Shown piece after piece: positions 41,869 to 50,763 of a DNA stretch of 64,000 nt. The notes beneath the pieces were generated by a model. It was given only the letters and a program-made list of their open reading frames with translations, searched no databases and was not told the origin of the DNA. The stretch comes from Embleya hyalina. GTDB lineage: Bacteria > Actinomycetota > Actinomycetes > Streptomycetales > Streptomycetaceae. The position numbers and the translations under genes are program-made. Every line of letters starts with the position of its first letter. The first letter of the stretch is position 1. The DNA is taken from the NCBI RefSeq assembly GCF_003967355.1, contig NZ_BIFH01000023.1, positions 62,001 through 126,000 on the forward strand, given 5' to 3'.

Positions 41869-42274
41869 GGCCCGTGACGAGGCGGGTGCGGGTGCGGGCC
41901 GCGCGGCGGTGCGGGGGCTTCGTGGGGCGGACGGATTCGTGACCGCGGAGACCGCCGTGGTGTTGCCGGTACTGGTGGTGTTGACCGCCGTGCTGACGGC
42001 CGGGATCGGGGCCGCCGCAGCGCAGATCCGCTGTGTGGACGCGGCGCAGGCGGGGGCGCGGGCGCTGGCGCGGGGCGAGCCGACCGAGGTCGCGGTGGCG
42101 CGGGCCTCCGCCGCGGGGCCGGTCGGTGCGCGGACGGGGGTGTCCGGTGGGGACGGTCTGGTGCGCTTCCGGGTGTCCGCCGAGGTCGGCGTGCCGGGTG
42201 CGGCCTGGGCCGGGGTCACGTTCCACGTGGAACATACGGCGGTGGCGGCCGTCGAGGCGGAGGCGCCGCCGTGA
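41855..42274 (+). CDS. tadE: TadE-family pseudopilin
   Basis: A 139-residue protein with a hydrophilic leader ending in GADG, then FVTAETAVVLPVLVVLTAVLTAG, where Glu5 after the Gly cleavage point and the uninterrupted helix mark a TadE pseudopilin. The periplasmic part has one Cys (IRCVDAAQAGARALARGE) and a beta-rich end. Minor pilins of this class help start pilus assembly. Its stop overlaps the next gene (GTGA). Confidence 0.87.
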   Translation: MSRSEARDEAGAGAGRAAVRGLRGADGFVTAETAVVLPVLVVLTAVLTAGIGAAAAQIRCVDAAQAGARALARGEPTEVAVARASAAGPVGARTGVSGGDGLVRFRVSAEVGVPGAAWAGVTFHVEHTAVAAVEAEAPP

Positions 42275-42648
42275 GGGGAGGCCGCTCGGGTCAGGATGGC
42301 TCGGCCACCCTGTGGGTGCTCGCGTTCGCGTTGATCCCGATGTGCGCGGCGGCGTTCGTCTTCGCCTTCGCCGGAGCGGTCGCGGCCCGCCACCGCGCGG
42401 GCGCCGCCGCCGACCTGGCCGCGCTGGCCGCGGCGGCCCGATTCGCCGCCGGATCCGGCCCCGACGAGGCCTGTGCCCTGGCCCGCCGAGTGGCCCGAGC
42501 CCAGCACGTGGACCTGACGAGCTGCCACCTCACCGACGGCTTCGCCGAGGTCCGGGTATCGGCGCCCGCCCCGACGGGCACGGCCCGGGCCACCGCCCGA
42601 GCCGGCCCGGCGACCCCCGACCTGCCACCCGACCCCCGCCCCCCGTAG
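42271..42648 (+). CDS. Rv3654c-type TadE-like/TadG-N-terminal-like protein
   Basis: A 125-residue protein starting with a short basic leader then DGSATLWVLAFALIPMCAAAFVFA, a single membrane helix, followed by AARHRAGAAADLAALAAAARFA. This is the helicase/secretion-neighbourhood TadE-like family (Rv3654c in M. tuberculosis), named for its usual position between tad genes and the large helicase, as here. Two Cys residues (ACALARR, TSCHLTD) may form a disulfide outside the membrane. It is the last gene of the tad operon and ends at the edge of a repeat array. Confidence 0.85.
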   Translation: MRGGRSGQDGSATLWVLAFALIPMCAAAFVFAFAGAVAARHRAGAAADLAALAAAARFAAGSGPDEACALARRVARAQHVDLTSCHLTDGFAEVRVSAPAPTGTARATARAGPATPDLPPDPRPP

Positions 42649-42899
42649 ACCCCACCCCGGCCACCAACCCGGGCAACCCCGTCCGGCCCAACCACACCGG
42701 ACTCCGCCCACCCGAAAGCCTCCGCCGACCCGCCGCCGGCTCCAAGCCGGCGGCCACCACCCGATAGAGCCCGACCCCCACTCCACCTCTCGGCCCACAC
42801 CCCCGGCCCACAACCCCCGAACCCCAGTCCACCCGCCCCGACCGTCACGCCGTCCCCGGGCCGCGATTCACAACTGCGGCCCCCGACCTGGGTCCACCA

Positions 42900-43580
42900 C
42901 CCCCGGCTCTTGGCCGGCGTGCGGGTCTCGGATTGCGGTTCACGGTCCCGGCCTCCGGCCCGGTCCACCGGTCCCGGCTCTCGGCCGGCGGGCGGATCTC
43001 GGGTTGCGGTTCACAGGGCCCGCTCTGCCCCCGCCTCCGGCCCTGGCCACGCCACCCGGCCCCGGCTCTTGGCCGGCGGGCGGGTCTCGGGTTGCGGTTC
43101 ACAGACCCGGCTTCGGCTCCAGGCCCGGCCTCGGGCCCGGTCCGCCGGTCCCGGTTCTCGGCCGGCGGGCGGATCCCGGGTTGCGGTTCACAGGGCCCGC
43201 TCTGCCCCCGCCTCCGGCCCTGGCCACGCCACCCGGCCCCGGTTCTTGGCCGGCGGGTCTCGGGTCGCGGTTCACAGGCCCGGCTTCGGCCCCAGGTCCG
43301 GCCTCGGGCTCGGTCCGCCGGTCCCGGTTCTTGGCCGGCGGGCGGGTCTCGGGTTGCGGTTCACGGGCCCGCTCCGCCCCCGCCCCCGCCTCCGGCCCCG
43401 GCCACACCACCCGGCCCCGGTTCTTGGCCGGCGGGTCTCGGGTCGCGGTTCACAGGCCCGGCCTCGGCCCCAGGTCCGGCCTCGGGCTCGGTCCGCCGGT
43501 CCCGGCTCTTGGTTGGCTGGTCGGTCCCGGGGTGCGGTGGTCGGGGCAGGGGCACGGGCTGCGAGCCTGTCGCGGGTTGC
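42900..43580 (+). repeat. higher-order GC-rich satellite, about 175-bp period
   Basis: Two related sub-units of about 85-90 bp alternate to form a larger unit repeated about three times; TCACAGGGCC or its variant recurs at 43011, 43188 and 43361 (177 and 173 bases apart). A core reading roughly GGCCGGCGGGCGGGTCTCGG then GTTGCGGTTCAC occurs about eight times. The array fills the space between the convergent tad operon and helicase gene. Long open frames cross it on both strands because it lacks AT, but the predicted peptides are low-complexity and differ in frame between units, so I treat it as non-coding. Confidence 0.88.
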
Positions 43581-43805
43581 GGTTCGGAGGGCCGCCCACC
43601 GGTCACGGCCCCGCACCCAACCTTGGCCTCGCTCTGCGGCTCCCGGTCATGGGCTCCAGCTCACCGCCCCGACCTCGGGCCTCGGCTCACGCCCTGGCCC
43701 CGCCCGCCCCGGCCCCGCCCGGCCTCGGCCGTCCATCCCCGCTACTCGGCTCACGGCCTTGGCCGGCCTCGGCCCGGCCCCGGCTCAGGTTTCGGGCTCG
43801 GTGGT

Positions 43806-46163
43806 TCAGTCCTGCTGCTCGGCCGGCTTTCGTGCTTCCTGGAGGAGTGCGTCCAGCAGGGCGATTGCTGCCGGCTTGTTCAGGGGCTGGTTGCCGTTGC
43901 CGCATTTGGGGGACTGGATGCAGCTCGGGCAGCCGTGGTCGCATTCGCAGGAGGCGATGGCCTCCCTGGTCGCGGTCAGCCAGGTGTCGGCGGTGACGTA
44001 TGCGCGTTCCGCGAAGCCGGCGCCGCCCGGGTGGCCGTCGTAGACGAACACGGTCGGCAGGCGGGTGTCCGGGTGCAGCGAGGTGGACACCCCGCCGATG
44101 TCCCAGCGGTCGCAGGTGGCGAACAGCGGCAGCAGGCCGATCGAGGCGTGCTCGGCGGCGTGTGCGGCGCCGGGCAGGTCGGTCGGGTCGATGCCCGCCT
44201 CGGCGACCTGTTCGGGCGTCACCGTCCACCACACGGCCCGCGTGCGCAGGCTGCGCTCGGGCAGGTCCAGCTTGTGCTCGCCCAGCACCTCGCCGGTGGC
44301 GATCCGCTTGCGCTGGAAGGAGACCACCCGGCCGGTGACCTCGACCGAGCCGAAGTGCAGGCGGGCCGCGCCCCACTCCCGGCTGCGCACCGTCTCCAGG
44401 ATCCGGATCTCGGTGACCTCGCGCGCGCTGGTGGTCCAGTCCGGATTCGCCGGCCGCACCAGCGCCACACCCTCGCCGAGGTCGAGCTCGCGGACCAGGT
44501 AGGTGTCGCCCTGGTGCAGGTGTACCGCCCCGGGGTGCACCGCCGAGTGCGCGGCGGGCGCGTCGACCGTGCCCAGGATGCGGCCGGTGTCCTGCTCCAC
44601 CACCCGCACCGCCGGCCCGCCCGCGCCGCGGATGTCGGTCAGGTCGGTGGCCCGCTCCCGGCTGGTCCAGTACCAGCCGGTGGACCGCCTGCGCAGCAGC
44701 CCGCGCCGTTCCAGACCCGGCAACAACTCGGCGGCAACCGGTCCGAACAGCTCCAGGTCCTCGTCGGTCAGCGCGAACTCGGCCGCGGCCGCGCACAGGT
44801 GCGGGGCCAGCACGTACGGGTTGTCCGGATCGAGCACCGTCGCCTCGACCGGCCGATCGAACAGCGCCTCGGGATGATGCACCAGAAACGTGTCCAGCGG
44901 ATCGTCCCGCGCCACCAGCACGGCCAGCGCCTCCCGCCCGGCCCGTCCCGCGCGTCCGGCCTGCTGCCACAGCGAGGCCCGGGTGCCGGGATAGCCCGCG
45001 ATCAGCACCGCGTCCAGCCCGGAGATGTCCACGCCCAACTCGAGCGCGGTGGTCGCGGCCACCCCCAGCAGGCTGCCGTCGTGCAGCGCCCGCTCGATCG
45101 CCCGCCGCTCCTGGGGCAGATAGCCCGCGCGATAGGTGGCCACCCGGTCGGCCAACCCCTCGTCCACCCGGGCCAGGTGGTCCCGGGCGATCACCCGGAC
45201 CACCTCCGCGCCACGCCGCGAGCGCACGAACGCCACCGTACGCACCCCGTCGAGCACCAGGTCGGTGAGCAGATCGGCGGTCTCGGCCGTCGCGGTACGC
45301 CGTACGGGCGCACCGTGTTCACCCTCGTGGCCGGTCAGCGGCGGCTCCCAGAGGGCGAACACCAGTTCGCCGTGCGGCGAGGCGTCCTCGGTCACCGCGA
45401 CCACCGGCGCGCCGATCAGCCGCTCGGCCGCGACGGCCGGATCGGACACCGTGGCCGACGCCAGGATGAACACCGGGTCCGATCCGTACCGGCGACACAC
45501 CCGACGCAACCGACGGATCAACTGGGCCACATGGGAGCCGAAAACGCCGCGATAGGTGTGGCATTCGTCGATCACCACGTAGCGCAGCGTGCGCAGGAAC
45601 GCGCCCCACGAGCGGTGTCCGGGCAGCAGCGCGCGGTGCGCCATGTCGGGATTCGTCAGGACGTACGACGCGTGCGCGCGCACCCATTGGCGGATCTCGA
45701 CCGGGGTGTCACCGTCGTACGTGGCGGTGCGGACACACCCGAGCGCGGGGTGCGCGGCGCGCAACTCCTCGACGGCGCGCGCCTGATCCGAGGCCAGCGC
45801 CTTCGTCGGAGAGAGGTAGAGTGCGGTCGCACCGCGCCCGCTGGGCGCGCCCGCGCCCTCGACCAGGGTCGTGAGAACCGGCAACAGATAGGCGAGGGAC
45901 TTGCCCGAGGCGGTGCCGGTGGCGATCACGACCGAGCGGCCCGATGCCGCAACAGAGGCGGCGCGGGCCTGATGTTCCCAAGGCAGTTCGATACCCGCGC
46001 CGCGAAACGCGTCGCCCACCTCCGGCCGAACCCAGTCGGGCCAGGCCGAGGTGATGCCTTCGCGAGCGGGTATGCGCCGGACGTGCGTCACTCGTTCGGG
46101 TCGATCCCGACCCGCCATAAGGCGGCCGAGAAGACCTTCCGGGGGGCGTGTACTGGGCTGCAT
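43806..46163 (-). CDS. MrfA/Hrq1-type DEAD/DEAH-box helicase with DUF1998 zinc domain
   Basis: A 785-residue SF2 helicase. LPWEHQARA (Q-like), Walker [29 protein letters not shown] box [20 protein letters not shown], and the second RecA domain with [18 protein letters not shown] and [11 protein letters not shown]. The C-terminal MrfA-binding/DUF1998 part has four Cys in [18 protein letters not shown]. Bacterial MrfA unwinds DNA 3'-5' in mitomycin-type damage repair. The gene ends next to the satellite array and is divergent from bldG, as in other Streptomyces. Confidence 0.93.
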   Translation of the reverse strand: MQPSTRPPEGLLGRLMAGRDRPERVTHVRRIPAREGITSAWPDWVRPEVGDAFRGAGIELPWEHQARAASVAASGRSVVIATGTASGKSLAYLLPVLTTLVEGAGAPSGRGATALYLSPTKALASDQARAVEELRAAHPALGCVRTATYDGDTPVEIRQWVRAHASYVLTNPDMAHRALLPGHRSWGAFLRTLRYVVIDECHTYRGVFGSHVAQLIRRLRRVCRRYGSDPVFILASATVSDPAVAAERLIGAPVVAVTEDASPHGELVFALWEPPLTGHEGEHGAPVRRTATAETADLLTDLVLDGVRTVAFVRSRRGAEVVRVIARDHLARVDEGLADRVATYRAGYLPQERRAIERALHDGSLLGVAATTALELGVDISGLDAVLIAGYPGTRASLWQQAGRAGRAGREALAVLVARDDPLDTFLVHHPEALFDRPVEATVLDPDNPYVLAPHLCAAAAEFALTDEDLELFGPVAAELLPGLERRGLLRRRSTGWYWTSRERATDLTDIRGAGGPAVRVVEQDTGRILGTVDAPAAHSAVHPGAVHLHQGDTYLVRELDLGEGVALVRPANPDWTTSAREVTEIRILETVRSREWGAARLHFGSVEVTGRVVSFQRKRIATGEVLGEHKLDLPERSLRTRAVWWTVTPEQVAEAGIDPTDLPGAAHAAEHASIGLLPLFATCDRWDIGGVSTSLHPDTRLPTVFVYDGHPGGAGFAERAYVTADTWLTATREAIASCECDHGCPSCIQSPKCGNGNQPLNKPAAIALLDALLQEARKPAEQQD

Positions 46164-46289
46164 CGGGCACCAGTGTTACATCCAATGTCGCGGGATTCAT
46201 CGTCCCCTAGTGCCCATAAGTGGTTGAATGCCTTGGCGGCTGCCGATCCATGGGGGGCGACCGCTCAAGAGCAAGGTGCTGGAGGATCC

Positions 46290-46631
46290 GTGGACTTGTC
46301 CCTGTCGACCCGAACCGAGGGCGGTCGTACGATCGTCGAGGTGGGCGGCGAGATCGATGTATACACCGCACCCAAGCTGCGCGAGCAACTGGTGGAACTC
46401 GTCAACGAAGGCCAGTTCCACCTGATCGTCGACATGGAAGCAGTCGACTTCCTGGACTCGACCGGGCTCGGTGTGCTGGTGGGCGGCCTGAAGCGGGTGC
46501 GTGCCCACGAAGGGTCGTTGCAGTTGGTGTGCACTCAGGAGCGCATCCTGAAGATCTTCCGCATCACCGGCCTGACCAAGGTCTTCCCGATTCATCCGTC
46601 GGTGGCCACGGCCATCGAGGCGTCCGACTGA
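46290..46631 (+). CDS. bldG: anti-sigma factor antagonist BldG
   Basis: A 113-residue STAS protein beginning [10 protein letters not shown] and containing [19 protein letters not shown] and [19 protein letters not shown]. Ser57 in DSTGLG is the residue phosphorylated in S. coelicolor BldG. Unphosphorylated BldG frees sigma factors, mainly SigH, from anti-sigma factors, and is required for aerial mycelium and antibiotics. GTG 46290 has GGAGG upstream. The anti-sigma gene follows 79 bases later, matching the known bldG-SCO3548 order. Confidence 0.96.
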   Translation: MDLSLSTRTEGGRTIVEVGGEIDVYTAPKLREQLVELVNEGQFHLIVDMEAVDFLDSTGLGVLVGGLKRVRAHEGSLQLVCTQERILKIFRITGLTKVFPIHPSVATAIEASD

Positions 46632-46710
46632 CCGACCGTACGTCCTGACCGGACGCACATCGCACCCGCGCGGATCCGGGCGGGTGCACGCACGGCTGGG
46701 GGAACGAACC

Positions 46711-47178
46711 ATGGCCATCGTCGAGCTGCGCTTCAGCGCGCTGCCCGAACACGTCCGCACGGCGCGGCTCGTCGCCGCCGCCGTGGCGCGGCGAGCGGGG
46801 GTTGCTGAGACGGTGCTCGACGAGGTGCGCCTCGCCGTCGGCGAGGCGTGTTCCCGAGCCGTCGGGATGCACCGGAGCCGGGCGGACGACGACCGCCCGG
46901 TCACGGTCACCCTGGACGACGGCAACGGCCGCTTCTGTATCGAGGTCAACGACGGCGTGCCGCAGCCGGCGTTGACCGAGGCGGGCGTCGCGGAGGGGGC
47001 CGGGCTGGTGCCCGACCTGTCCGCGAACGGCTCCGGCCTCGACCTGATCGAGAACGAGATGGGTCTGGCCGTGATTCTCGGCCTCGTCGACGATCTCGAC
47101 GTGCGGGCCGGCGCCGAGGGCGGCGTGATCCGCATGTCGTGGCCCTCCGGCGCCAAGTCCGCCGAGACCGTGGGCTGA
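46711..47178 (+). CDS. serine-kinase-like anti-sigma factor, BldG partner
   Basis: A 155-residue HATPase_c protein. The N-box helix is VLDEVRLAVGEACSRAV, followed by the beta strand FCIEVNDGVPQP, and the G2-like turn GSGLDLIENEMGLAV. The G1 box is short, and an Ala/Gly-rich loop (EAGVAEGAGLVPDLSANG) replaces part of the ATP lid, so kinase activity is not certain. It is the orthologue by position of S. coelicolor SCO3548, reported to be co-transcribed with bldG. ATG 46711 follows GGGGGAACG. Confidence 0.88.
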   Translation: MAIVELRFSALPEHVRTARLVAAAVARRAGVAETVLDEVRLAVGEACSRAVGMHRSRADDDRPVTVTLDDGNGRFCIEVNDGVPQPALTEAGVAEGAGLVPDLSANGSGLDLIENEMGLAVILGLVDDLDVRAGAEGGVIRMSWPSGAKSAETVG

Positions 47179-47461
47179 CCCGGGGTCCGTCCGGCCCCAC
47201 CCCGCTCCACCACGCCATCACGCTCCACCGCATCGCCTCCGGGACACCCGGGGGCGATTTTCGGCGTTCCCGTGTATCCCGATTTCCGGGTCGTAAAACC
47301 TGATTCCGGATCGATACGCCGATTTTGGGAATCGCGCCCGGATTTCATCGGTAATTTGATCCGATCATGGCGATTCCCATGGTCTGATCTTGATCATTTG
47401 CATACACTCCTTTCGCATTGAGAAGTCCCGATCTGAAAGTGCTCCTAGCCAAGGAGGACGA

Positions 47462-49816
47462 ATGTCCGGGATCCACCCCTCCGAACTCCAACTCGCCTCG
47501 GACGTGTCCGTGTCCGGCGGCAATATCACCTATGTCGTGATCGTCGCGGTGATCGCCCTCGGTGCCCTGGGCGTCGCCGCCGGACTCGTGCGTCAAGTGC
47601 TCGGCGCCGACGAGGGCACCGATTCGATGCGCCGGATCGCCGTCGCGATCCAGGAAGGCGCGGCGGCCTACCTCACCCGGCAGTTCCGCACCCTGGCCGT
47701 GTTCGCGGCGGGTGTCTTCTTCCTGCTCATGCTGTTGCCGGCCGACGACTGGAACCAGCGGATCGGCCGCTCGCTGTTCTTCCTGGTGGGCGCGGTCTTC
47801 TCGGCGGTCACCGGGTACGTCGGCATGTGGCTCGCGGTGCGCAGCAACGTGCGCGTGGCCGCGGCCGCCCGAGCCGGCGCCGGCAGCCGGGACACCGCGA
47901 TGCGGATCGCCTTCCGCACCGGCGGGGTCGCCGGCATGTTCACCGTCGGTCTGGGCCTGTTCGGCGCCGCGCTCGTGGTGATCCTGTACCGGGAGAACGC
48001 TCCCAAGGTGCTGGAGGGCTTCGGCTTCGGCGCCGCGCTGCTCGCGATGTTCATGCGTGTCGGCGGCGGCATCTTCACCAAGGCCGCCGACGTCGGCGCC
48101 GACCTGGTCGGCAAGGTCGAGCAGGGCATCCCCGAGGACGACCCGCGCAACGCCGCGACGATCGCCGACAACGTCGGGGACAACGTGGGCGACTGCGCGG
48201 GCATGGCCGCCGACCTGTTCGAGTCGTACGCGGTCACCCTGGTCGCCGCGCTGATCCTGGGCAAGGCGGCGTTCGGCGACGCGGGCCTGGTCTTCCCGCT
48301 GATCGTGCCCGCGATCGGGGTGCTGACCGCGGTGGTGGGCATCTACACGGTCGCCCCCCGCGCGGGCGACCGCAGCGGGATGAGCGCGATCAACCGGGGC
48401 TTCTTCGTCTCGGCGGTCATCTCGCTCGTCCTGGTCGCGGGCGCCGCGTTCCTGTACCTGCCGAGCAAGTTCTCGGACCTGGACGGGCTGACCGACCAGG
48501 AGATCCTGGCGCACGACGCCGACCCGCGCGTGTTCGCGCTGGTGGCGGTGCTGATCGGGATCGTGCTCGCCGCGGTCATCCAGCAGCTGACCGGCTACTT
48601 CACCGAGACCAGCAGGCGACCGGTGCGCGACGTCACCAAGACCTCGCTGACCGGTCCGGCGACGGTGATCCTCTCCGGCATCGCGCTCGGTCTGGAGTCG
48701 GCGGTGTACGCGGCGGTGCTGATCTCGGTCGCGGTGCTCGGCGCGTATCTGCTCGGCGCCGGCATCGTCATGCTCGCGCTGTTCGCCGTCGCGCTGGCGG
48801 GCACCGGTCTGTTGACCACGGTCGGGGTGATCGTGGCCATGGACACCTTCGGGCCGGTCTCCGACAACGCGCAGGGCATCGCGGAGATGTCCGGCGACGT
48901 CGAGGGCGAGGGCGCGCGGGTGCTCACCGAGCTCGACGCGGTCGGCAACACCACCAAGGCGATCACCAAGGGCATCGCCATCGCGACCGCCGTGCTCGCG
49001 GCGACCGCGCTGTACGGGTCCTACCGGGACGCGGTGCGCACCGCCGTGGACGAGGCGGGCGGACTGGACGCGGCGTCCAAGCTCACCTCGCTCTCGTTCG
49101 CCACCGACATCACCCAGCCGAACAACCTGGTCGGGCTGATCCTCGGCGCGGCCGTGGTGTTCCTGTTCAGCGGCCTGGCGATCAACGCGGTCTCGCGCGC
49201 GGCGGGCGCGGTGGTCTTCGAGGTGCGCAACCAGTTCCGCACCCGACCCGGGATCATGGACGGCAGCGAGTTGCCCGAGTACGGCCGGGTGGTGGACATC
49301 TGCACCCGCGACTCGCTGCGCGAGTTGGCCACGCCCGGACTGCTCGCGGTGATGGCTCCGATCGCGGTCGGCTTCACCCTGGGCATCGGCCCGCTGGCCG
49401 CGTTCCTCGCCGGGGCGATCGGCACCGGCACCCTGATGGCGGTCTTCCTGGCCAACTCCGGCGGGGCCTGGGACAACGCCAAGAAGATGGTCGAGGACGG
49501 CGACTACGGCGGCAAGGGCTCGGCCGCGCACGAGGCCACCATCATCGGCGACACGGTCGGCGACCCGTTCAAGGACACCGCCGGACCGGCGATCAACCCG
49601 CTGCTCAAGGTGATGAACCTGGTGTCCCTGCTGATCGCCCCGGCGGTGGTCAAACTGAGCATCGGCGCGGACGAGAACGGCGCCCTGCGGGCCCTCGCGG
49701 CGGCCTTCTCGGTCGTGGTGATCGTGGGCGCGGTCTGGTACAGCAAACGCAAGTCGGTGGTCGTCGGCGACGGCGATCAGGACCGCGAGGAGCAGCCGAC
49801 CAAGGCGGCGGCCTGA
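47462..49816 (+). CDS. hppA: membrane-bound proton-translocating pyrophosphatase
   Basis: A 784-residue pump with about 16 helices that uses pyrophosphate hydrolysis to move protons. The substrate-binding loop contains FTKAADVGADLVGKVEQGIP then EDDPRN, followed by NVGDNVGDCAGMAADLFESY; the second acidic set includes GDTVGDPFKDTAGPAINPL. The NTTKAITKG segment has Lys where K+-dependent enzymes have Ala, which predicts the K+-independent type. ATG 47462 follows AAGGAGGACGA. The AT-rich 47280-47460 leader should hold the promoter; CATACA at 47401-47406 is a possible -10. Confidence 0.96.
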   Translation: MSGIHPSELQLASDVSVSGGNITYVVIVAVIALGALGVAAGLVRQVLGADEGTDSMRRIAVAIQEGAAAYLTRQFRTLAVFAAGVFFLLMLLPADDWNQRIGRSLFFLVGAVFSAVTGYVGMWLAVRSNVRVAAAARAGAGSRDTAMRIAFRTGGVAGMFTVGLGLFGAALVVILYRENAPKVLEGFGFGAALLAMFMRVGGGIFTKAADVGADLVGKVEQGIPEDDPRNAATIADNVGDNVGDCAGMAADLFESYAVTLVAALILGKAAFGDAGLVFPLIVPAIGVLTAVVGIYTVAPRAGDRSGMSAINRGFFVSAVISLVLVAGAAFLYLPSKFSDLDGLTDQEILAHDADPRVFALVAVLIGIVLAAVIQQLTGYFTETSRRPVRDVTKTSLTGPATVILSGIALGLESAVYAAVLISVAVLGAYLLGAGIVMLALFAVALAGTGLLTTVGVIVAMDTFGPVSDNAQGIAEMSGDVEGEGARVLTELDAVGNTTKAITKGIAIATAVLAATALYGSYRDAVRTAVDEAGGLDAASKLTSLSFATDITQPNNLVGLILGAAVVFLFSGLAINAVSRAAGAVVFEVRNQFRTRPGIMDGSELPEYGRVVDICTRDSLRELATPGLLAVMAPIAVGFTLGIGPLAAFLAGAIGTGTLMAVFLANSGGAWDNAKKMVEDGDYGGKGSAAHEATIIGDTVGDPFKDTAGPAINPLLKVMNLVSLLIAPAVVKLSIGADENGALRALAAAFSVVVIVGAVWYSKRKSVVVGDGDQDREEQPTKAAA

Positions 49817-49838
49817 TCCCCGACGATCCGAGGTACGT

Positions 49839-49875
49839 ACGGGCGCGGAACCGGAGAAACCGGGACCGCGCCCGT
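49839..49875 (+). terminator. hairpin terminator after hppA
   Basis: A perfect 10-bp outer stem (49839-49848 with 49866-49875) plus an inner CCGG/CCGG pairing, 23 bases after the hppA stop. Confidence 0.75.
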
Positions 49876-49965
49876 GCCGCGTTCGGGCCCGCGGTTTGAC
49901 CGGACACCTTCACGCTGTGCGAGTCTGCGTCCGGCTCCGAGGGAAGTCCGAACGAAGGTGGAAGC

Positions 49966-50736
49966 GTGTCGAGGAAGTTCCTGGTGGTCTCCGCGCTGGT
50001 CCTGGCGTCGGCCCTGACCGCGTGCGGCGGCGGCGACGGCAAGAGCGACGAGGACAAGAAGAAGCAGGCCGACCTGAAGGCGTGGGCCGCCAAGGTCTGC
50101 GCGACGGAGGTCACGGCGCGGATCGACGAGGCCCGGGCGGCGCTTGCCGACGTGGACAAGGTGGTCCCCAACGAGTCGCCCACGACCCTGCGCACCCGGC
50201 TCGCGGTGGACGTGTCCCGGCTCGCGGACGCGGACAACGCGCTGGCCGACGCGATCGACAAGGCGTCCATACCGGCGGTGCCCGACGGCGCCACGCTGCG
50301 CATGTCCGTGGTCGACGAACTGCGCAACGCGGCCAAGGGCTGGGCCGGGATCCAGCACCGGATCGAGGGCCTGGCGGCCGAGCAGCAGAACGTGTTCGCC
50401 GACGGGCTGCGCTCGCTGGGACCGGAGATCGACGCGCTGCGGGCGTCCTCGAACACCGCGCTGAACAAGCTGCACCGCGGCGAGGCGGGCAAGGCGCTCG
50501 CGTCGGTGCCGGGTTGCGCGGCGGGCAAGGCCGACGTGATCCCGACCGCGCCGGCGACCTCGGCGCCCACGACCGGCGCGTCCCCGAGCAGCACGCCGAA
50601 GGGGTCCACGGCGCCGAGTTCGCCCGCCCCGTCCGGATCCACCGCGCCGAGCGGCCCGCCGCCGTCGAGTGCCGGCGCGGACTCCTCGTCGCCGCCGCCG
50701 AGCGGCACCACGAGCGCCCCGCCGGCGACGGGCTGA
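49966..50736 (+). CDS. secreted lipoprotein of unknown function
   Basis: A 256-residue protein. The signal peptide SRKFLVVSALVLASALTAC ends in lipobox LTAC, so the mature protein is lipid-anchored at Cys20. A helical domain (about 30-190) with two Cys (AKVCATEV and PGCAAG) is followed by a Ser/Pro/Thr/Ala-rich tail of about 70 residues that could cross the wall. No known domain is recognised. GTG 49966 follows GAAGGTGGAAGC. It is a free-standing gene between hppA and the methyltransferase. Confidence 0.82.
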   Translation: MSRKFLVVSALVLASALTACGGGDGKSDEDKKKQADLKAWAAKVCATEVTARIDEARAALADVDKVVPNESPTTLRTRLAVDVSRLADADNALADAIDKASIPAVPDGATLRMSVVDELRNAAKGWAGIQHRIEGLAAEQQNVFADGLRSLGPEIDALRASSNTALNKLHRGEAGKALASVPGCAAGKADVIPTAPATSAPTTGASPSSTPKGSTAPSSPAPSGSTAPSGPPPSSAGADSSSPPPSGTTSAPPATG

Positions 50737-50763
50737 CGTTCGGGCCGACCGGCAGCGGGCAGG

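Noticed and set aside
42933-46631. Very long forward open frame of over 1200 codons running from the satellite through the helicase region into bldG
   Set aside because: It is antisense to a clear helicase gene and crosses a low-complexity repeat. Only the last 113 codons (bldG from GTG 46290) look like a real protein.
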